DNA of 44,457 bases from Peptococcaceae bacterium BRH_c23. Its GTDB lineage: Bacteria > Bacillota_B > Desulfitobacteriia > Desulfitobacteriales > Desulfitobacteriaceae. How positions within the stretch are numbered: position 1 is the first letter of the stretch; the number at the start of each line of letters is the position of its first letter. Positions 1 to 7,461 of this stretch are shown piece by piece. The notes below the pieces were generated by a model that searched no databases, was not told the origin of the DNA, and saw only the letters and a program-made list of their open reading frames with translations. The translations under genes and the position numbers were made by a program. The stretch covers positions 1-44,457 of the forward strand of contig LADV01000037.1 in NCBI GenBank assembly GCA_000961805.1, read 5' to 3'.

Positions 1-408
1 ATAAAATCAAAAGAAACTTACCGTTACAATAATGTTGTTGATGATCATGAAGAAATAGATGAAAAGGAAGAGAATATAAAATGCAAGAACAGTATGCTCG
101 AGTCATTTCTAAATGGCTTTATTATATTTAAAAGAGGAAAACAAGATCCAAAGCCAGGGCAACCTGAAATGCCAGTACTCAAGAATAGTGAAAATCATCC
201 TAATAATATCCTGCTTAAGAAATTGAAAATAGCGCTCTCACTAACAAGTGATGATATTCTTGATATATTAAAAGAAACTGGGGTCATTGTAACAAAAGGA
301 GAATTAAGCGCTCTGCTTAGAAAAGAAGGGCATAAGCATTATAAAGAGTGTGGTGATAAATACGCTAGAAATTTCTTAAAAGGATTAGCTATCAAGAACA
401 GAGGATAG
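1..408 (+). CDS. DUF1456 family protein, 5'-truncated by the window edge
   Basis: The reading frame is open from the first base, so the start lies outside the window; the ATG at 94 is probably internal. The visible 135 residues contain the end of one DUF1456 repeat (LEXFLNGFIIFKRGKQ-type text near residues 33-48), a linker, and a full second repeat (LKKLKIALSLTSDDIL followed by GELSALLRKEGHKHY and CGDKYARNFLKGL). DUF1456 (YehS-like) proteins are usually about 150-160 residues with two such repeats, so only a short N-terminal part is missing. They are cytoplasmic and of unknown biochemical role. The gene converges with the metallophosphoesterase gene that ends 26 bases downstream. Confidence 0.85.
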   Translation: MKSKETYRYNNVVDDHEEIDEKEENIKCKNSMLESFLNGFIIFKRGKQDPKPGQPEMPVLKNSENHPNNILLKKLKIALSLTSDDILDILKETGVIVTKGELSALLRKEGHKHYKECGDKYARNFLKGLAIKNRG

Positions 409-433
409 CTTCTAATAATAATAGAGATCCGAT

Positions 434-1333
434 TCACCTTATGGGGTGAAGGTAAGCCTTTAATTTTCTAGGTCCTACCAGTATTTCTCTGCCTATGAAC
501 AAGGTGCCGTCAATCTTTGTTTTGACGTCCCATTTGACGAGTGTAATATTACCATCTGTAATTTCGATTCCCGTAATACAACGAGGATGGACACTACTCC
601 CGTCATTAAAGTATGGAGGTTCACCTACTTGAGGAAACCTAGGTCTATGAGTATGACCAGCAATAAGCATATGCTTTTCCCGTGTTACCCACTCAATAAG
701 TTGTTTTTCGACTGCGTCTTTTTTGTCATAATTCTTGGCGGTACTGGTAGGGTCATTGACGCCAAATGATTCAAGAGGTCGCCATAAATACCGAACTAGA
801 AATCTACTTAACCTCCACATTTCATAATCTATAAAACTTACTTGATGCCCGTGGATCAAGAGGATTTTTTGGTTGGTCAGCTTATGCTTTAAAACTAGCC
901 CCTCATGCACCTTTATATTCTCGAATAAAGGGAAATACTTTTTCTCCCGTTCATCAAAGTACTGATACATGTTGTTTTTCACGAATTCATGGTCTCTCTT
1001 TACCATATCATGGTTTCCAAAAATTGAATAAAGTCTACCTTCCTTGAAAAATTTTGAAAGAAGCCAAAAAGCATGGCTATGCACGTATATTACTTCAGAA
1101 AGTCTTTTATTTTTCCAAAGTTCATCGCCATCACCAATTTCTATATAGGTGTAATCTTCATTATAATAATGGGTTAACGCAGCAAAATATAGATTTTGAT
1201 TCTTTGAGAAATCATCCGCCCAGCCTCCATCACCTCTATGGACGTCACTCATTAGAATAATTCTGGAGGAGTCGTCAAAGGGGATTTCTTCTGCTGATTC
1301 AAAAACTTTAGAAATACGTTTAAGATTATTCAT
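434..1333 (-). CDS. Calcineurin-like metallophosphoesterase
   Basis: This 299-residue cytoplasmic protein carries the full metallophosphoesterase metal-ligand set in order: SDVHRGD near residue 29, IGDGDELW near 67, GNHD near 107, LIHGHQ near 160 and AGHTHRP near 226. Such enzymes bind two divalent metals and hydrolyse phosphomonoesters or phosphodiesters; the substrate cannot be told from sequence. The start is supported by a strong GGAGGAGG site about 7 bases upstream on the minus strand. It is transcribed alone and convergently to the DUF1456 gene. A terminator-like hairpin lies about 100 bases upstream of the start, in the leader. Confidence 0.88.
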   Translation of the reverse strand: MNNLKRISKVFESAEEIPFDDSSRIILMSDVHRGDGGWADDFSKNQNLYFAALTHYYNEDYTYIEIGDGDELWKNKRLSEVIYVHSHAFWLLSKFFKEGRLYSIFGNHDMVKRDHEFVKNNMYQYFDEREKKYFPLFENIKVHEGLVLKHKLTNQKILLIHGHQVSFIDYEMWRLSRFLVRYLWRPLESFGVNDPTSTAKNYDKKDAVEKQLIEWVTREKHMLIAGHTHRPRFPQVGEPPYFNDGSSVHPRCITGIEITDGNITLVKWDVKTKIDGTLFIGREILVGPRKLKAYLHPIR

Positions 1334-1428
1334 TTTTTGCCTCCTCCAATAATTGAAAATCGGAAGATCTATTAACTTAATATATTTGAGTTAAAGAAGA
1401 AGGGTGAGTAGCAAACAGGGCAAATAAA

Positions 1429-1452
1429 AAAACAACCACTTAGGGTTGTTTT
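1429..1452 (-). terminator. Hairpin with T-run (minus strand) upstream of the phosphoesterase
   Basis: AACAACC at 1431-1437 pairs with GGTTGTT at 1444-1450. Read on the minus strand the stem is followed by a run of T. No minus-strand gene lies to its right, so it is either the relic of a lost gene's terminator or a leader attenuator for the phosphoesterase. The second reading is inference. Confidence 0.5.
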
Positions 1453-1576
1453 GAGGCTAGTAACGGCGATACCCCTTTTATTGTTTGCTCAAGGAGCCAA
1501 ATGTGTACTAAGCTCAACATAATTCATGAAATGCAGGAAATACTGTTATGGTAAATATATTAGGGAGGTGTTTTAT

Positions 1577-1714
1577 TTGAGCCATAAAGATGAAGATACA
1601 AGAGAAGCTTTAGCCAGTGAATTAGCACAACTTAAAGATAAGTATTCACGGTTGGAACAGGCTTATAATGCATTAAAAGACGATGCGGCTGGAAATAGCG
1701 GGAAAAGTCGTTAA
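1577..1714 (+). CDS. Small 45-residue coiled-coil protein (hypothetical)
   Basis: The start is chosen as TTG at 1577 because AGGGAGGTG at 1562-1570 sits six bases upstream. An in-frame ATG at 1526 has no ribosome site. The product begins MSHKDEDTREALASEL and is charged and heptad-like (LAQLKDKYSRLEQAYNALK), so it is probably a short soluble helix or coiled coil. A clear terminator follows 20 bases after the stop, making this a monocistronic unit. I do not recognise a family and no function is assigned. Confidence 0.6.
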   Translation: MSHKDEDTREALASELAQLKDKYSRLEQAYNALKDDAAGNSGKSR

Positions 1715-1734
1715 GCGATTCCATTAAAAATATC

Positions 1735-1770
1735 AAAAGGAGAGCAGATAGGCTCTCCTTTTGGTATTTT
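1735..1770 (+). terminator. Rho-independent terminator after the 45-residue gene
   Basis: AAAAGGAGAGC at 1735-1745 pairs perfectly with GCTCTCCTTTT at 1752-1762 around a six-base loop, followed by T-rich sequence. Confidence 0.85.
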
Positions 1771-2266
1771 AATTAACAAGCAAATTCAAGGAATAATGGT
1801 GAGTATTTAGTTAAGATATTCCAGAGGTTAAAGATAAAGCACAACATTTTTGTGGTTGTTAACCATTTGTACTCTTGAGCTCTTTAACAAGGGGATCCAT
1901 TAAGAATTTAGTAAAAAATACCATATGCCTGTTTTATATGCATTTGGCATGATATAATGGGACAAGGGGGTAATGTCTATGCGAAAGGTGCCCGTAGAGC
2001 ACCTATTGCTTTACAGTTTCGAGCACTCCAGGAAGGTAACCCGGCTCAGAGGATTTTGTTGAATGTAACGGACACCCTGGGAAGTCCTAAGATTTCTGAG
2101 GGTATTTTTGTTGAAAAAACTCAAGATAGTTAGCGATCGTTTAACTATCTTTACATCGAGTAACTGTTCAGATGTAGGGAAAGTAATAGAAAAATACTCT
2201 TACTGTATATACTATAAAAAACTACCTATTGTCGCTTGATATTAAACAGAAAGTTAAGGGAATCAT
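1771..2266. other. Gap with a promoter-like box and a terminator-like repeat
   Basis: No convincing gene is seen in this stretch. A TATAAT box lies at 1953-1958. A 58-codon frame (1957-2133) opens on it, but with no ribosome site and with its 3' end inside the hairpin repeat at 2071-2118, so I do not call it. The last 130 bases are AT-rich and lead to the ribosome site (AAGGGA) of the DUF155 gene. Confidence 0.4.
2071..2118 (+). repeat. Stem-loop/T-tract element, related to the one at 35827
   Basis: This element has the layout ACCCTGGGAAGTC, then GATTTCTGAGGGT, then a T-run and GTTG. The same layout and most bases recur at 35827-35873 (ACACCCTTGGGAAGTC, GATTTCTAAGGGTG, T-run, GTTG). Each folds into a hairpin followed by Ts, so they act or acted as terminators. 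Their similarity beyond the stem suggests a shared origin. Confidence 0.5.
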
Positions 2267-3091
2267 ATGAATGACTTAAAGTTTAAAGCCTTTGCAGTGA
2301 CAAATGAAATCGATCTTAATAAGATCGCTGTAGAATGCAAGATCAGGAAAAAGTATACCTGGGAGGAGCCTCTTCTTCTTCAAGATGAGGTGCTTGGAAT
2401 AATTATTGGCGAGGAACCCGGGAAGGATGAAAAAATCCTAGTTTTTTCTTTTGGGAGTATAGTTTTTATTAACTCGAACAAACAGCATACTGAAACATTG
2501 ATGCGCTATCTGAAAGCAATAAAGCCCGATATCGATATCGGACGTTATGACAGGTTTCAGGAAGATTATGTACTTCATCCGGTTGAAGGTGAAGAAATTG
2601 ATTTTACGGATCGCTATGTTCAGATTCCAAATATGGAGTTGTTTTACCCTGAATTAATATCCATCGTGATTGCCAAGTCTGTAGCACTTGAAAGGATAGA
2701 AGAGCAGCTGAGCAAGATTCTTGATGATCTTGAAAGCAAAATTGATAGACTGGAGAAGGGTAAACTGAATATCGGGAACAAAGAACTTGCCAAGACAACT
2801 TCAAGGATTGTCAGGCATGAATACAATACCATTGCGTATATCATGATTCTTGATAAACCCGACATAACCTGGACTAACAGTGATGCAGCAGATTTTTACG
2901 AAAAGATGTCAGAGTTTTTTGAGCTAAATGACCGGTACGAGGTGATAAAAAGCAAGACTGAAATCCTGAAAAGTATCATTGATGGGTTTGCTACCATAAG
3001 CCATTCCATACGCGGATTGTTTGTTGAATGGGTGATTGTTCTGCTGATCGTTATTGAAGTAGTGCTTATGGTGCTTGAATTAATCAGGTAA
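2267..3091 (+). CDS. DUF155 (RMD1/YagE family) C-tail-anchored protein, copy 1
   Basis: The 274-residue protein has the DUF155 layout. A mixed N-terminal region contains FSFGSIVFIN near 64-73. A long helical segment follows with AKSVALERIEEQL, a coiled coil of Leu/Lys/Glu heptads around 140-170, and the family block HEYNTIAYIMILDKPDITW near 185-203. Then comes EFFELNDRYEVI, and a C-terminal membrane helix (VEWVIVLLIVIEVVLMVL) at the end. Eukaryotic relatives (RMND1, Rmd1) are membrane-associated; the bacterial role is unknown. The next gene, 13 bases on, is a divergent paralogue, so the two are probably co-transcribed and may form a heteromer (inference). Confidence 0.82.
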   Translation: MNDLKFKAFAVTNEIDLNKIAVECKIRKKYTWEEPLLLQDEVLGIIIGEEPGKDEKILVFSFGSIVFINSNKQHTETLMRYLKAIKPDIDIGRYDRFQEDYVLHPVEGEEIDFTDRYVQIPNMELFYPELISIVIAKSVALERIEEQLSKILDDLESKIDRLEKGKLNIGNKELAKTTSRIVRHEYNTIAYIMILDKPDITWTNSDAADFYEKMSEFFELNDRYEVIKSKTEILKSIIDGFATISHSIRGLFVEWVIVLLIVIEVVLMVLELIR

Positions 3092-3104
3092 AGACAGGTG
3101 TAAT

Positions 3105-3917
3105 ATGGAAAGAATAATCCTTAATACCTATAAAGTTGCAACTAGACTGCCTCTCGTGCGGATAGCCACATTTATTAATCTTAGGAAGGACGTAGGCTGG
3201 AAGGAATATATTAAATTTAACGGGACGGAAGTTGAAAAGATCCTAAAATATACTTCAGCAAACAAGGCAGTGTACTTATATAAATATGGGTGTATTACCT
3301 TCTTAAACTTCAATCAAGACGAAATCTCTATTTTTCTAGAGTATTTGGGGACGCTGTTCATTGACTTAGATTATAAATTGCTTTCTAAATTTAATGAGAC
3401 CCATGAGATGATCCTCTCGAGCGACGTCCATGTAAACTTATGGGAAGGAGACGAGGGAATATTTGATTATCACCAACAAGTGGATGATATAGCTGCCGCA
3501 GTTTTAGCAAAGTCTACCGAGCTTTATAAGATTGAAACCGAGCTTTCCGAGGTTTTAGATGAGGCGGGAAATTTTATAAGTCAACTTAATAAGGGATTTC
3601 TATGGGCAAATACTAAAAAGGTGTCTTCAACCCTTGCCAAAAGCATCCGGTTTAAATACAGGAGCATTGAAAGCGTAAGGCTTCTTGATAGACCCTCAGA
3701 GTTTAGCAGAACCCTTGAATTAAGACAAATATTTGACAAGATGAGTGAGTATTTTGAGCTTAATGAAAGATATGCGGTTTTATCAAATCAGTGGAAAATT
3801 GTGGACTCAATAACGGGAGAATATTTAAGCTTTGGAACTAAACAATCAGAGAGGAGACTTCTGCTCTTTGAAATATTGCTTCTTGCTAGCTTTCCGCTTC
3901 TACACATCCTGTCGTAA
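3105..3917 (+). CDS. DUF155 (RMD1/YagE family) C-tail-anchored protein, copy 2
   Basis: This 270-residue paralogue of the upstream gene has the same order of parts: YKYGCITFLNFN near 61-72, AKSTELYKIETELSEVL, the RFKYRSIESVRLLDRP block, EYFELNERYAVL, and a C-terminal hydrophobic helix (LLLFEILLLASFPLL). Identity to copy 1 is low and limited to family positions, so the pair is old. The ATG at 3105 lies 13 bases after the upstream stop. Its ribosome site (CAGGTG) is weak, which suggests translational coupling. No catalytic residues are known for the family. Confidence 0.8.
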   Translation: MERIILNTYKVATRLPLVRIATFINLRKDVGWKEYIKFNGTEVEKILKYTSANKAVYLYKYGCITFLNFNQDEISIFLEYLGTLFIDLDYKLLSKFNETHEMILSSDVHVNLWEGDEGIFDYHQQVDDIAAAVLAKSTELYKIETELSEVLDEAGNFISQLNKGFLWANTKKVSSTLAKSIRFKYRSIESVRLLDRPSEFSRTLELRQIFDKMSEYFELNERYAVLSNQWKIVDSITGEYLSFGTKQSERRLLLFEILLLASFPLLHILS

Positions 3918-4007
3918 TAACCTGGAGTTAGGGATATACATTCATAATCAATTTTGAGGTAAAACGAGTTGTATCTAAGATCTTAACTCTTGGTACAGTG
4001 CCGGAGT

Positions 4008-4082
4008 ATGAAAAACATTATTATTAGCGCAAGTCGATTAATAGATATTCCTGCTTTTTACTCGCAGTGGATCTCAATATAA
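4008..4082 (+). pseudogene. N-terminal relic of a DUF1848 protein
   Basis: The 24-codon frame reads MKNIIISASRLIDIPAFYSQ and then Trp before a stop. DUF1848 proteins (about 300 residues, radical-SAM-like) begin with a very similar block, typically ISASRRTDIPAFY followed by a Trp. Only this start survives. The sequence after the TAA is not recognisable and runs into the neighbouring minus-strand gene. It is a decayed fragment rather than a functional small gene. Confidence 0.6.
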
Positions 4083-4093
4083 AAAGCGTGTCT

Positions 4094-4339
4094 TTAAAGG
4101 TTGAATTCCACTGCATTGTGACATTTAACTACATATAATTTAGCACCTGTTACTGTCTCTGTCACTTCTGAATGTTCCATATACCCTCCGCATAGAACGT
4201 CACCTGAGTCGCTAATGCAACAATTATTATCACAACATCTATGGCATGGTATTATGCCTTCACTACCATAAGATACTCCCATAATTAAATTAATTTTCTC
4301 GTATAGTTCACTAATTTCATAAGATTTTCTTTCTAACAT
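4094..4339 (-). CDS. Cysteine-rich 81-residue protein (hypothetical)
   Basis: A GGGAGGT site lies eight bases before the ATG on the minus strand, which supports expression. The product has an N-terminal helical part (ERKSYEISELYEKINLIMG). A cysteine cluster follows: PCHRCCDNNCCISDSGDVLCGG, that is six Cys and one His within about 22 residues, plus a late Cys. That spacing is consistent with a metal-binding (zinc or Fe-S) site, which is inference. No signal peptide is seen. I do not recognise a family. Confidence 0.6.
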   Translation of the reverse strand: MLERKSYEISELYEKINLIMGVSYGSEGIIPCHRCCDNNCCISDSGDVLCGGYMEHSEVTETVTGAKLYVVKCHNAVEFNL

Positions 4340-4828
4340 ATTGCGTACCTCCCATTTCTTTACAATTTAATTGAACAGTTTCCAGTCAGGTCAGCAGTAC
4401 GTCTACGAATTTCCTTTGTTCAGTCTTACTACTATAGTATAGAACAGAGTTAAGTAATTAGTACCTAATATTACAAAGTCTCAATATTCAGAGTAGTCTA
4501 TTAACATAATTGGTATAACTGTGGTTTCCCACTCGAGTTCTTAAAGCCACTGGTAGTATCAGAGTTCAGACATAACTTCCAACAAGTTGGATGGGTTGCC
4601 TTGCCTATCAATAAAACCTATTATGACAATTTGGATATGCTATAGACTTGGGTTTCACATAATGGTACACTTTTAGTGAGAAAGCGAAATCGTTGAACTA
4701 TCCAGCCGATAAAATGTTTGTTGTGACTAGTGAAAATATTCACGTATTTTAAGGTGGGAATTGGTTTATTCCTTATCCCGTGAGCGGTATGTTAACTAGT
4801 TGCTGTTGGAGAAAGGGGAGGGTGAATT
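4340..4828. other. Gene-free stretch with possible decayed coding sequence
   Basis: No intact gene is seen. Between about 4570 and 4800 the plus strand gives protein-like text split over two frames and broken by stops. One frame has WVALPINKTYYDNLDML and then TWVSHNGTLLVRK; the other has LNYPADKMFVVTSENIHVF and then GGNWFIPYPVSG. This pattern fits an old coding region degraded by frameshifts. The family is not recognised. Confidence 0.3.
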
Positions 4829-5029
4829 ATGATAGAAGCCAAGAAGAAGTTCTTCTTCCGTAATGAAGGCTTATTCGAAGTCGGAGATCGCGTAGAGACT
4901 TGTAATCACTGTACTGGAATAGTTGTACGTGTTGATCGTGATGAAATGGGTGTCTTTATTGTTGTAAGGTTAGATGTTATGCTTGGTGAATTTGCATACA
5001 ACCCCAGAGAACTGGAAAAACTCCAATAA
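4829..5029 (+). CDS. Small 66-residue protein with an SH3/KOW-like core (hypothetical)
   Basis: A strong site (AAAGGGGAGGG) precedes the ATG by about eight bases. The product has a basic N-terminus. A compact beta-type core follows: FEVGDRVETCNHCTGIVVRV, then GVFIVVRLD and LGEFAYNPRELEKL. The 'vGDrV...G.Vv.v' and final 'L' pattern resembles small SH3-like barrels that bind RNA, DNA or other proteins, but this is only a fold guess. A CNHC motif could bind metal. A terminator follows at 5059, so it is monocistronic. Confidence 0.65.
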   Translation: MIEAKKKFFFRNEGLFEVGDRVETCNHCTGIVVRVDRDEMGVFIVVRLDVMLGEFAYNPRELEKLQ

Positions 5030-5058
5030 TAAATTACATTCAATTTAAGTATTGGGTT

Positions 5059-5090
5059 AGGAACCTTACTATTTAGTAAGGTTCTTTAAT
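5059..5090 (+). terminator. Rho-independent terminator after the 66-residue gene
   Basis: GGAACCTTACT at 5060-5070 pairs with AGTAAGGTTCT at 5075-5085 around a short loop, with T-rich sequence after it. It also lies just past the end of the minus-strand permease relic and could work in both directions. Confidence 0.8.
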
Positions 5091-5399
5091 TTAGAATCGA
5101 AACGGGGCTAAGTGGGGAAGCACATTTTCCAGTGCAATCCTTAGTTTGCCCTTACCTATGGCCGATTCAGCTGTGATAAACGGTTTATTTAAAACCTCCC
5201 TGACCCTCTCCATCACTAGGGTCGCCAATTTGGCCCATCCGACGAAAGTTAATACCAAGACAAAAGCAATGATTGATTGTCGTTTGTCTAAGGCCAGGAA
5301 AAAGTCCATTTTGAGGAGGATAATGCTAAAAATCAAAGCAGGTATAGCGCTGAATATTACGTTAAATTGACTGAGCATTGTCGTGGCCCCATTGACCAT
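5091..5399 (-). pseudogene. Fragment of a DppC/NikC-type ABC transporter permease
   Basis: The 102-codon frame holds two hydrophobic segments (IFSAIPALIFSIILL and IIAFVLVLTFVGWAKLATLV). These are followed by text matching the EAA loop of binding-protein-dependent permeases: a VLNKPFITAESAIGKGKLRI block, then ENVLPHLAP. In peptide/nickel permeases (DppC/NikC) this loop reads roughly 'reFVeAArAlGas..rIi.rHiLPn'. Full permeases are about 280-300 residues, so both ends are missing. There is no ribosome site before the first ATG. I read it as a gene relic; a small functional membrane protein is less likely. Confidence 0.5.
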
Positions 5400-5466
5400 C
5401 TTATTTCAAGGAATAACTATGAATTTGCTTTTAATAACCCAAGAATTGAGTGAGAGTTAAGATTTA

Positions 5467-5697
5467 CTAAATTGTGTCCTTACTCTGTTTAAGGGTATGT
5501 CTTCCTTTGTCAATTTGCTTACGGATATTTAGACAAATGTCAATAAAAGTACTCTTATCGAGTTCAGTTGATTTAGCAGGTAATAAATACGTTGGCAACG
5601 CTTTATCATTCTTCAGATCAAAAATAAAGATTTTATTTTGATCTGAAACATATCGAAACTCTATTTTGTTATTCACAAATACCAATGAAACCGACAT
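5467..5697 (-). CDS. Hypothetical 76-residue protein
   Basis: A purine-rich ribosome site (GGAAAGAAGG) lies seven bases before the ATG on the minus strand. The product is soluble, with a beta-rich first half (SVSLVFVNNKIEFRYVSD, KIFIFDLKND) and a basic helical second half ending RHTLKQSKDTI. No signal peptide, membrane helix or known motif is seen. A terminator-like hairpin about 125 bases upstream (5820-5838) parallels the arrangement at the phosphoesterase gene. Function unknown. Confidence 0.5.
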   Translation of the reverse strand: MSVSLVFVNNKIEFRYVSDQNKIFIFDLKNDKALPTYLLPAKSTELDKSTFIDICLNIRKQIDKGRHTLKQSKDTI

Positions 5698-5819
5698 AGT
5701 TCTACCTTCTTTCCTAATTATAATTTATTATATATCTTTTGGAGGACATTTGAAATGTCATAATTTCCAGAAAGTGCAATATTGTATCAAGATTTTACCT
5801 GGTAGTTTTCAAAAAGAAA

Positions 5820-5838
5820 ACCCGGGATAAACCCGGGT
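5820..5838 (-). terminator. GC-rich hairpin with T-run on the minus strand
   Basis: ACCCGGG at 5820-5826 pairs with CCCGGGT at 5832-5838. Read on the minus strand it is followed by TTTTCTTTTTG, a typical terminator tail. No minus-strand gene lies upstream of it now. Confidence 0.6.
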
Positions 5839-6064
5839 GTAAGGTGCTGGTATATCTTAGTAATGATAGCGGAAGGATTAGTGTTATAACAAATTGAAAG
5901 ACAGGATAGTATACTGCAGAACTCTAATTTTCTTATGTACAGCGCCACTAATACTAATAGTTTCCTTATCGGTAGTCAATTAACTTAGTGGGTATAATAA
6001 TGGCGAAGGGCACTACTTTTTAGAGTTTAACTGATTGGCTAGTGAAACAAAAGGGGGAGTAATA

Positions 6065-6385
6065 GTGTATACTCTGACTGAACGACAACAGCAAGAAGTG
6101 CTTGAATCTTTTCAGCAGGTTGTGGACAAGCGAGATTCTCGCTACATCAGCGAGGAGTTGTATAATCATTTAAACTTGAATTGCAATTTCTTATCCCATT
6201 TCAGTTTGCAGGGATTCCGGGACGCTTATAGCGATGACCACTTGCCAGAGTTTCTAGATCATTTCGCTCGACATTCCGAGGATAGTCAGTGGCAGGAAGC
6301 CCCGGAAATAAGTCGCCAATTTTTTGATTTAAACCGGGCATTAGTCGACTATGTAAATCCTAAAAGCCCTGATATGGTTCAGTAA
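6065..6385 (+). CDS. Hypothetical 106-residue soluble protein
   Basis: GTG at 6065 is preferred because AGGGGGAG lies about five bases upstream; an in-frame ATG at 6035 lacks a site. The product (MYTLTERQQQEVLESF...) is acidic and helical with several His and Asp residues (LDHFARHSEDSQW). No signal peptide or membrane segment is seen and I recognise no family. It ends 52 bases before the arginine-deiminase-like gene and points the same way, so the two may be one transcript ending at the hairpin at 7462. Confidence 0.55.
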   Translation: MYTLTERQQQEVLESFQQVVDKRDSRYISEELYNHLNLNCNFLSHFSLQGFRDAYSDDHLPEFLDHFARHSEDSQWQEAPEISRQFFDLNRALVDYVNPKSPDMVQ

Positions 6386-6437
6386 TGTAGTGTGTTTATT
6401 GATAGGGTCAAGAAAACCATAAGATAGGATGTAGAAA

Positions 6438-7364
6438 ATGAGCGGGACAAAACCAAGGTTTGGAACTGAAAAACTAGCAAGATTAAAGAAGGTTTTACTG
6501 CATAACCCTATCGAATCGCTCTCAACCATCAATCAATCAAACTACAAGTATCATTTATTTAATTATGTTCCAAAGGTTGATCAGTATTTAAGGGAGCATG
6601 AGCAGTATGCTCAGTTGTTAAAAGCAAACAATGTTGAGGTGCTGTTCGTTAGAAATTTTGCCCACCAGACTAAGGATTTGTTAGCCAAACTTCCGAATCT
6701 ACCTTATCTTCATGACACAGCCGTCATCACGAGTAAAGGGGCTATTTTATCCGAAATGTGTCCAGGAACCCGGGCGGGGGAGGAAAAGGTCGTTAAGGAA
6801 GTTCTCACAAATATCGGCATACCTATCCTTCATGAATTTGAAACCCAGGAAGAGTTTGAAGGCTGCTTAATTCTGTCTCCTACTACGCTAATTATTGTGG
6901 ATACTGAACGGCATAAACCCAGTACAATCGAAGGTTTTTTTGCTAAAGCCTTAGATAGTTTCGAGGAAGTGATATATATCAAGGCACCACAGGCGCGACG
7001 GTTCATGCATGCAGATATGATTTTCAACAGGATCAGTGAAGATTTAGCCCTGTATTTTCCTCCGGCCTTGCTCAGAACTTATTTGGTTCGCAGAGAGAAG
7101 CGGATTGAAATTGACCTAAAGGCTTTCTTAGGCAAGAGAAATATAGAACTCATGGAGATCAATGATGAAGAGCAGCAGAATTGGGGTTGTAGCTTTGTTC
7201 CACTGGAGCCCAAGATTCTTATTCACTACGATATCGCCCTCAACGATCAGACTAAAAAGAAATTGAAGCAACGTGGCGTCCAGATCATTGAATTTCATCC
7301 CGATGCCCTATTGGCCGGTGGTGGGAGTCTTCGTTGCCTGACTCTAAGGCTTTGGCGGGCCTGA
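6438..7364 (+). CDS. Arginine deiminase/DDAH-fold (amidinotransferase superfamily) protein
   Basis: The 308-residue protein matches the amidinotransferase/guanidino-hydrolase fold. YLHDTAVIT near 94-102 fits the 'Asp-Thr/Pro-Ala-Val' substrate-binding strand, followed by a CPGTRAGEE segment like the DDAH 'PG..SR..E' block. FMHADMIFN near 192-200 holds the catalytic His-x-Asp. GGGSLRCLTLRL near the C-terminus holds the nucleophilic Cys. The usual EGGD motif is replaced by FEGCL near 143, keeping Glu but losing the Asp that contacts substrate in arginine deiminase. The family hydrolyses guanidino groups (arginine to citrulline plus ammonia, or dimethylarginine). The changed motif and the absence of arcB/arcC nearby make canonical ADI function doubtful. 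Confidence 0.75.
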   Translation: MSGTKPRFGTEKLARLKKVLLHNPIESLSTINQSNYKYHLFNYVPKVDQYLREHEQYAQLLKANNVEVLFVRNFAHQTKDLLAKLPNLPYLHDTAVITSKGAILSEMCPGTRAGEEKVVKEVLTNIGIPILHEFETQEEFEGCLILSPTTLIIVDTERHKPSTIEGFFAKALDSFEEVIYIKAPQARRFMHADMIFNRISEDLALYFPPALLRTYLVRREKRIEIDLKAFLGKRNIELMEINDEEQQNWGCSFVPLEPKILIHYDIALNDQTKKKLKQRGVQIIEFHPDALLAGGGSLRCLTLRLWRA

Positions 7365-7461
7365 GTATAAGAAATTCCAAGGTATTGAAAATTGGCTACT
7401 ATTAGCTCAAACTTGGTCTGAAGAGTTATATTACAGCTGAGTAAGTAACAAGCACAAGAAA

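Noticed and set aside
1957..2133. 58-codon ORF beginning MGQGGNVYAKGARR
   Set aside because: The ATG overlaps a TATAAT box, no ribosome site exists, and the 3' end runs through a hairpin element also found at 35827. Protein-like, but not supported enough to call.
6438..7364. Canonical arcA of an arginine deiminase pathway
   Set aside because: The EGGD motif is altered, the protein is shorter than typical ArcA (about 400 residues), and no ornithine transcarbamylase or carbamate kinase is nearby.
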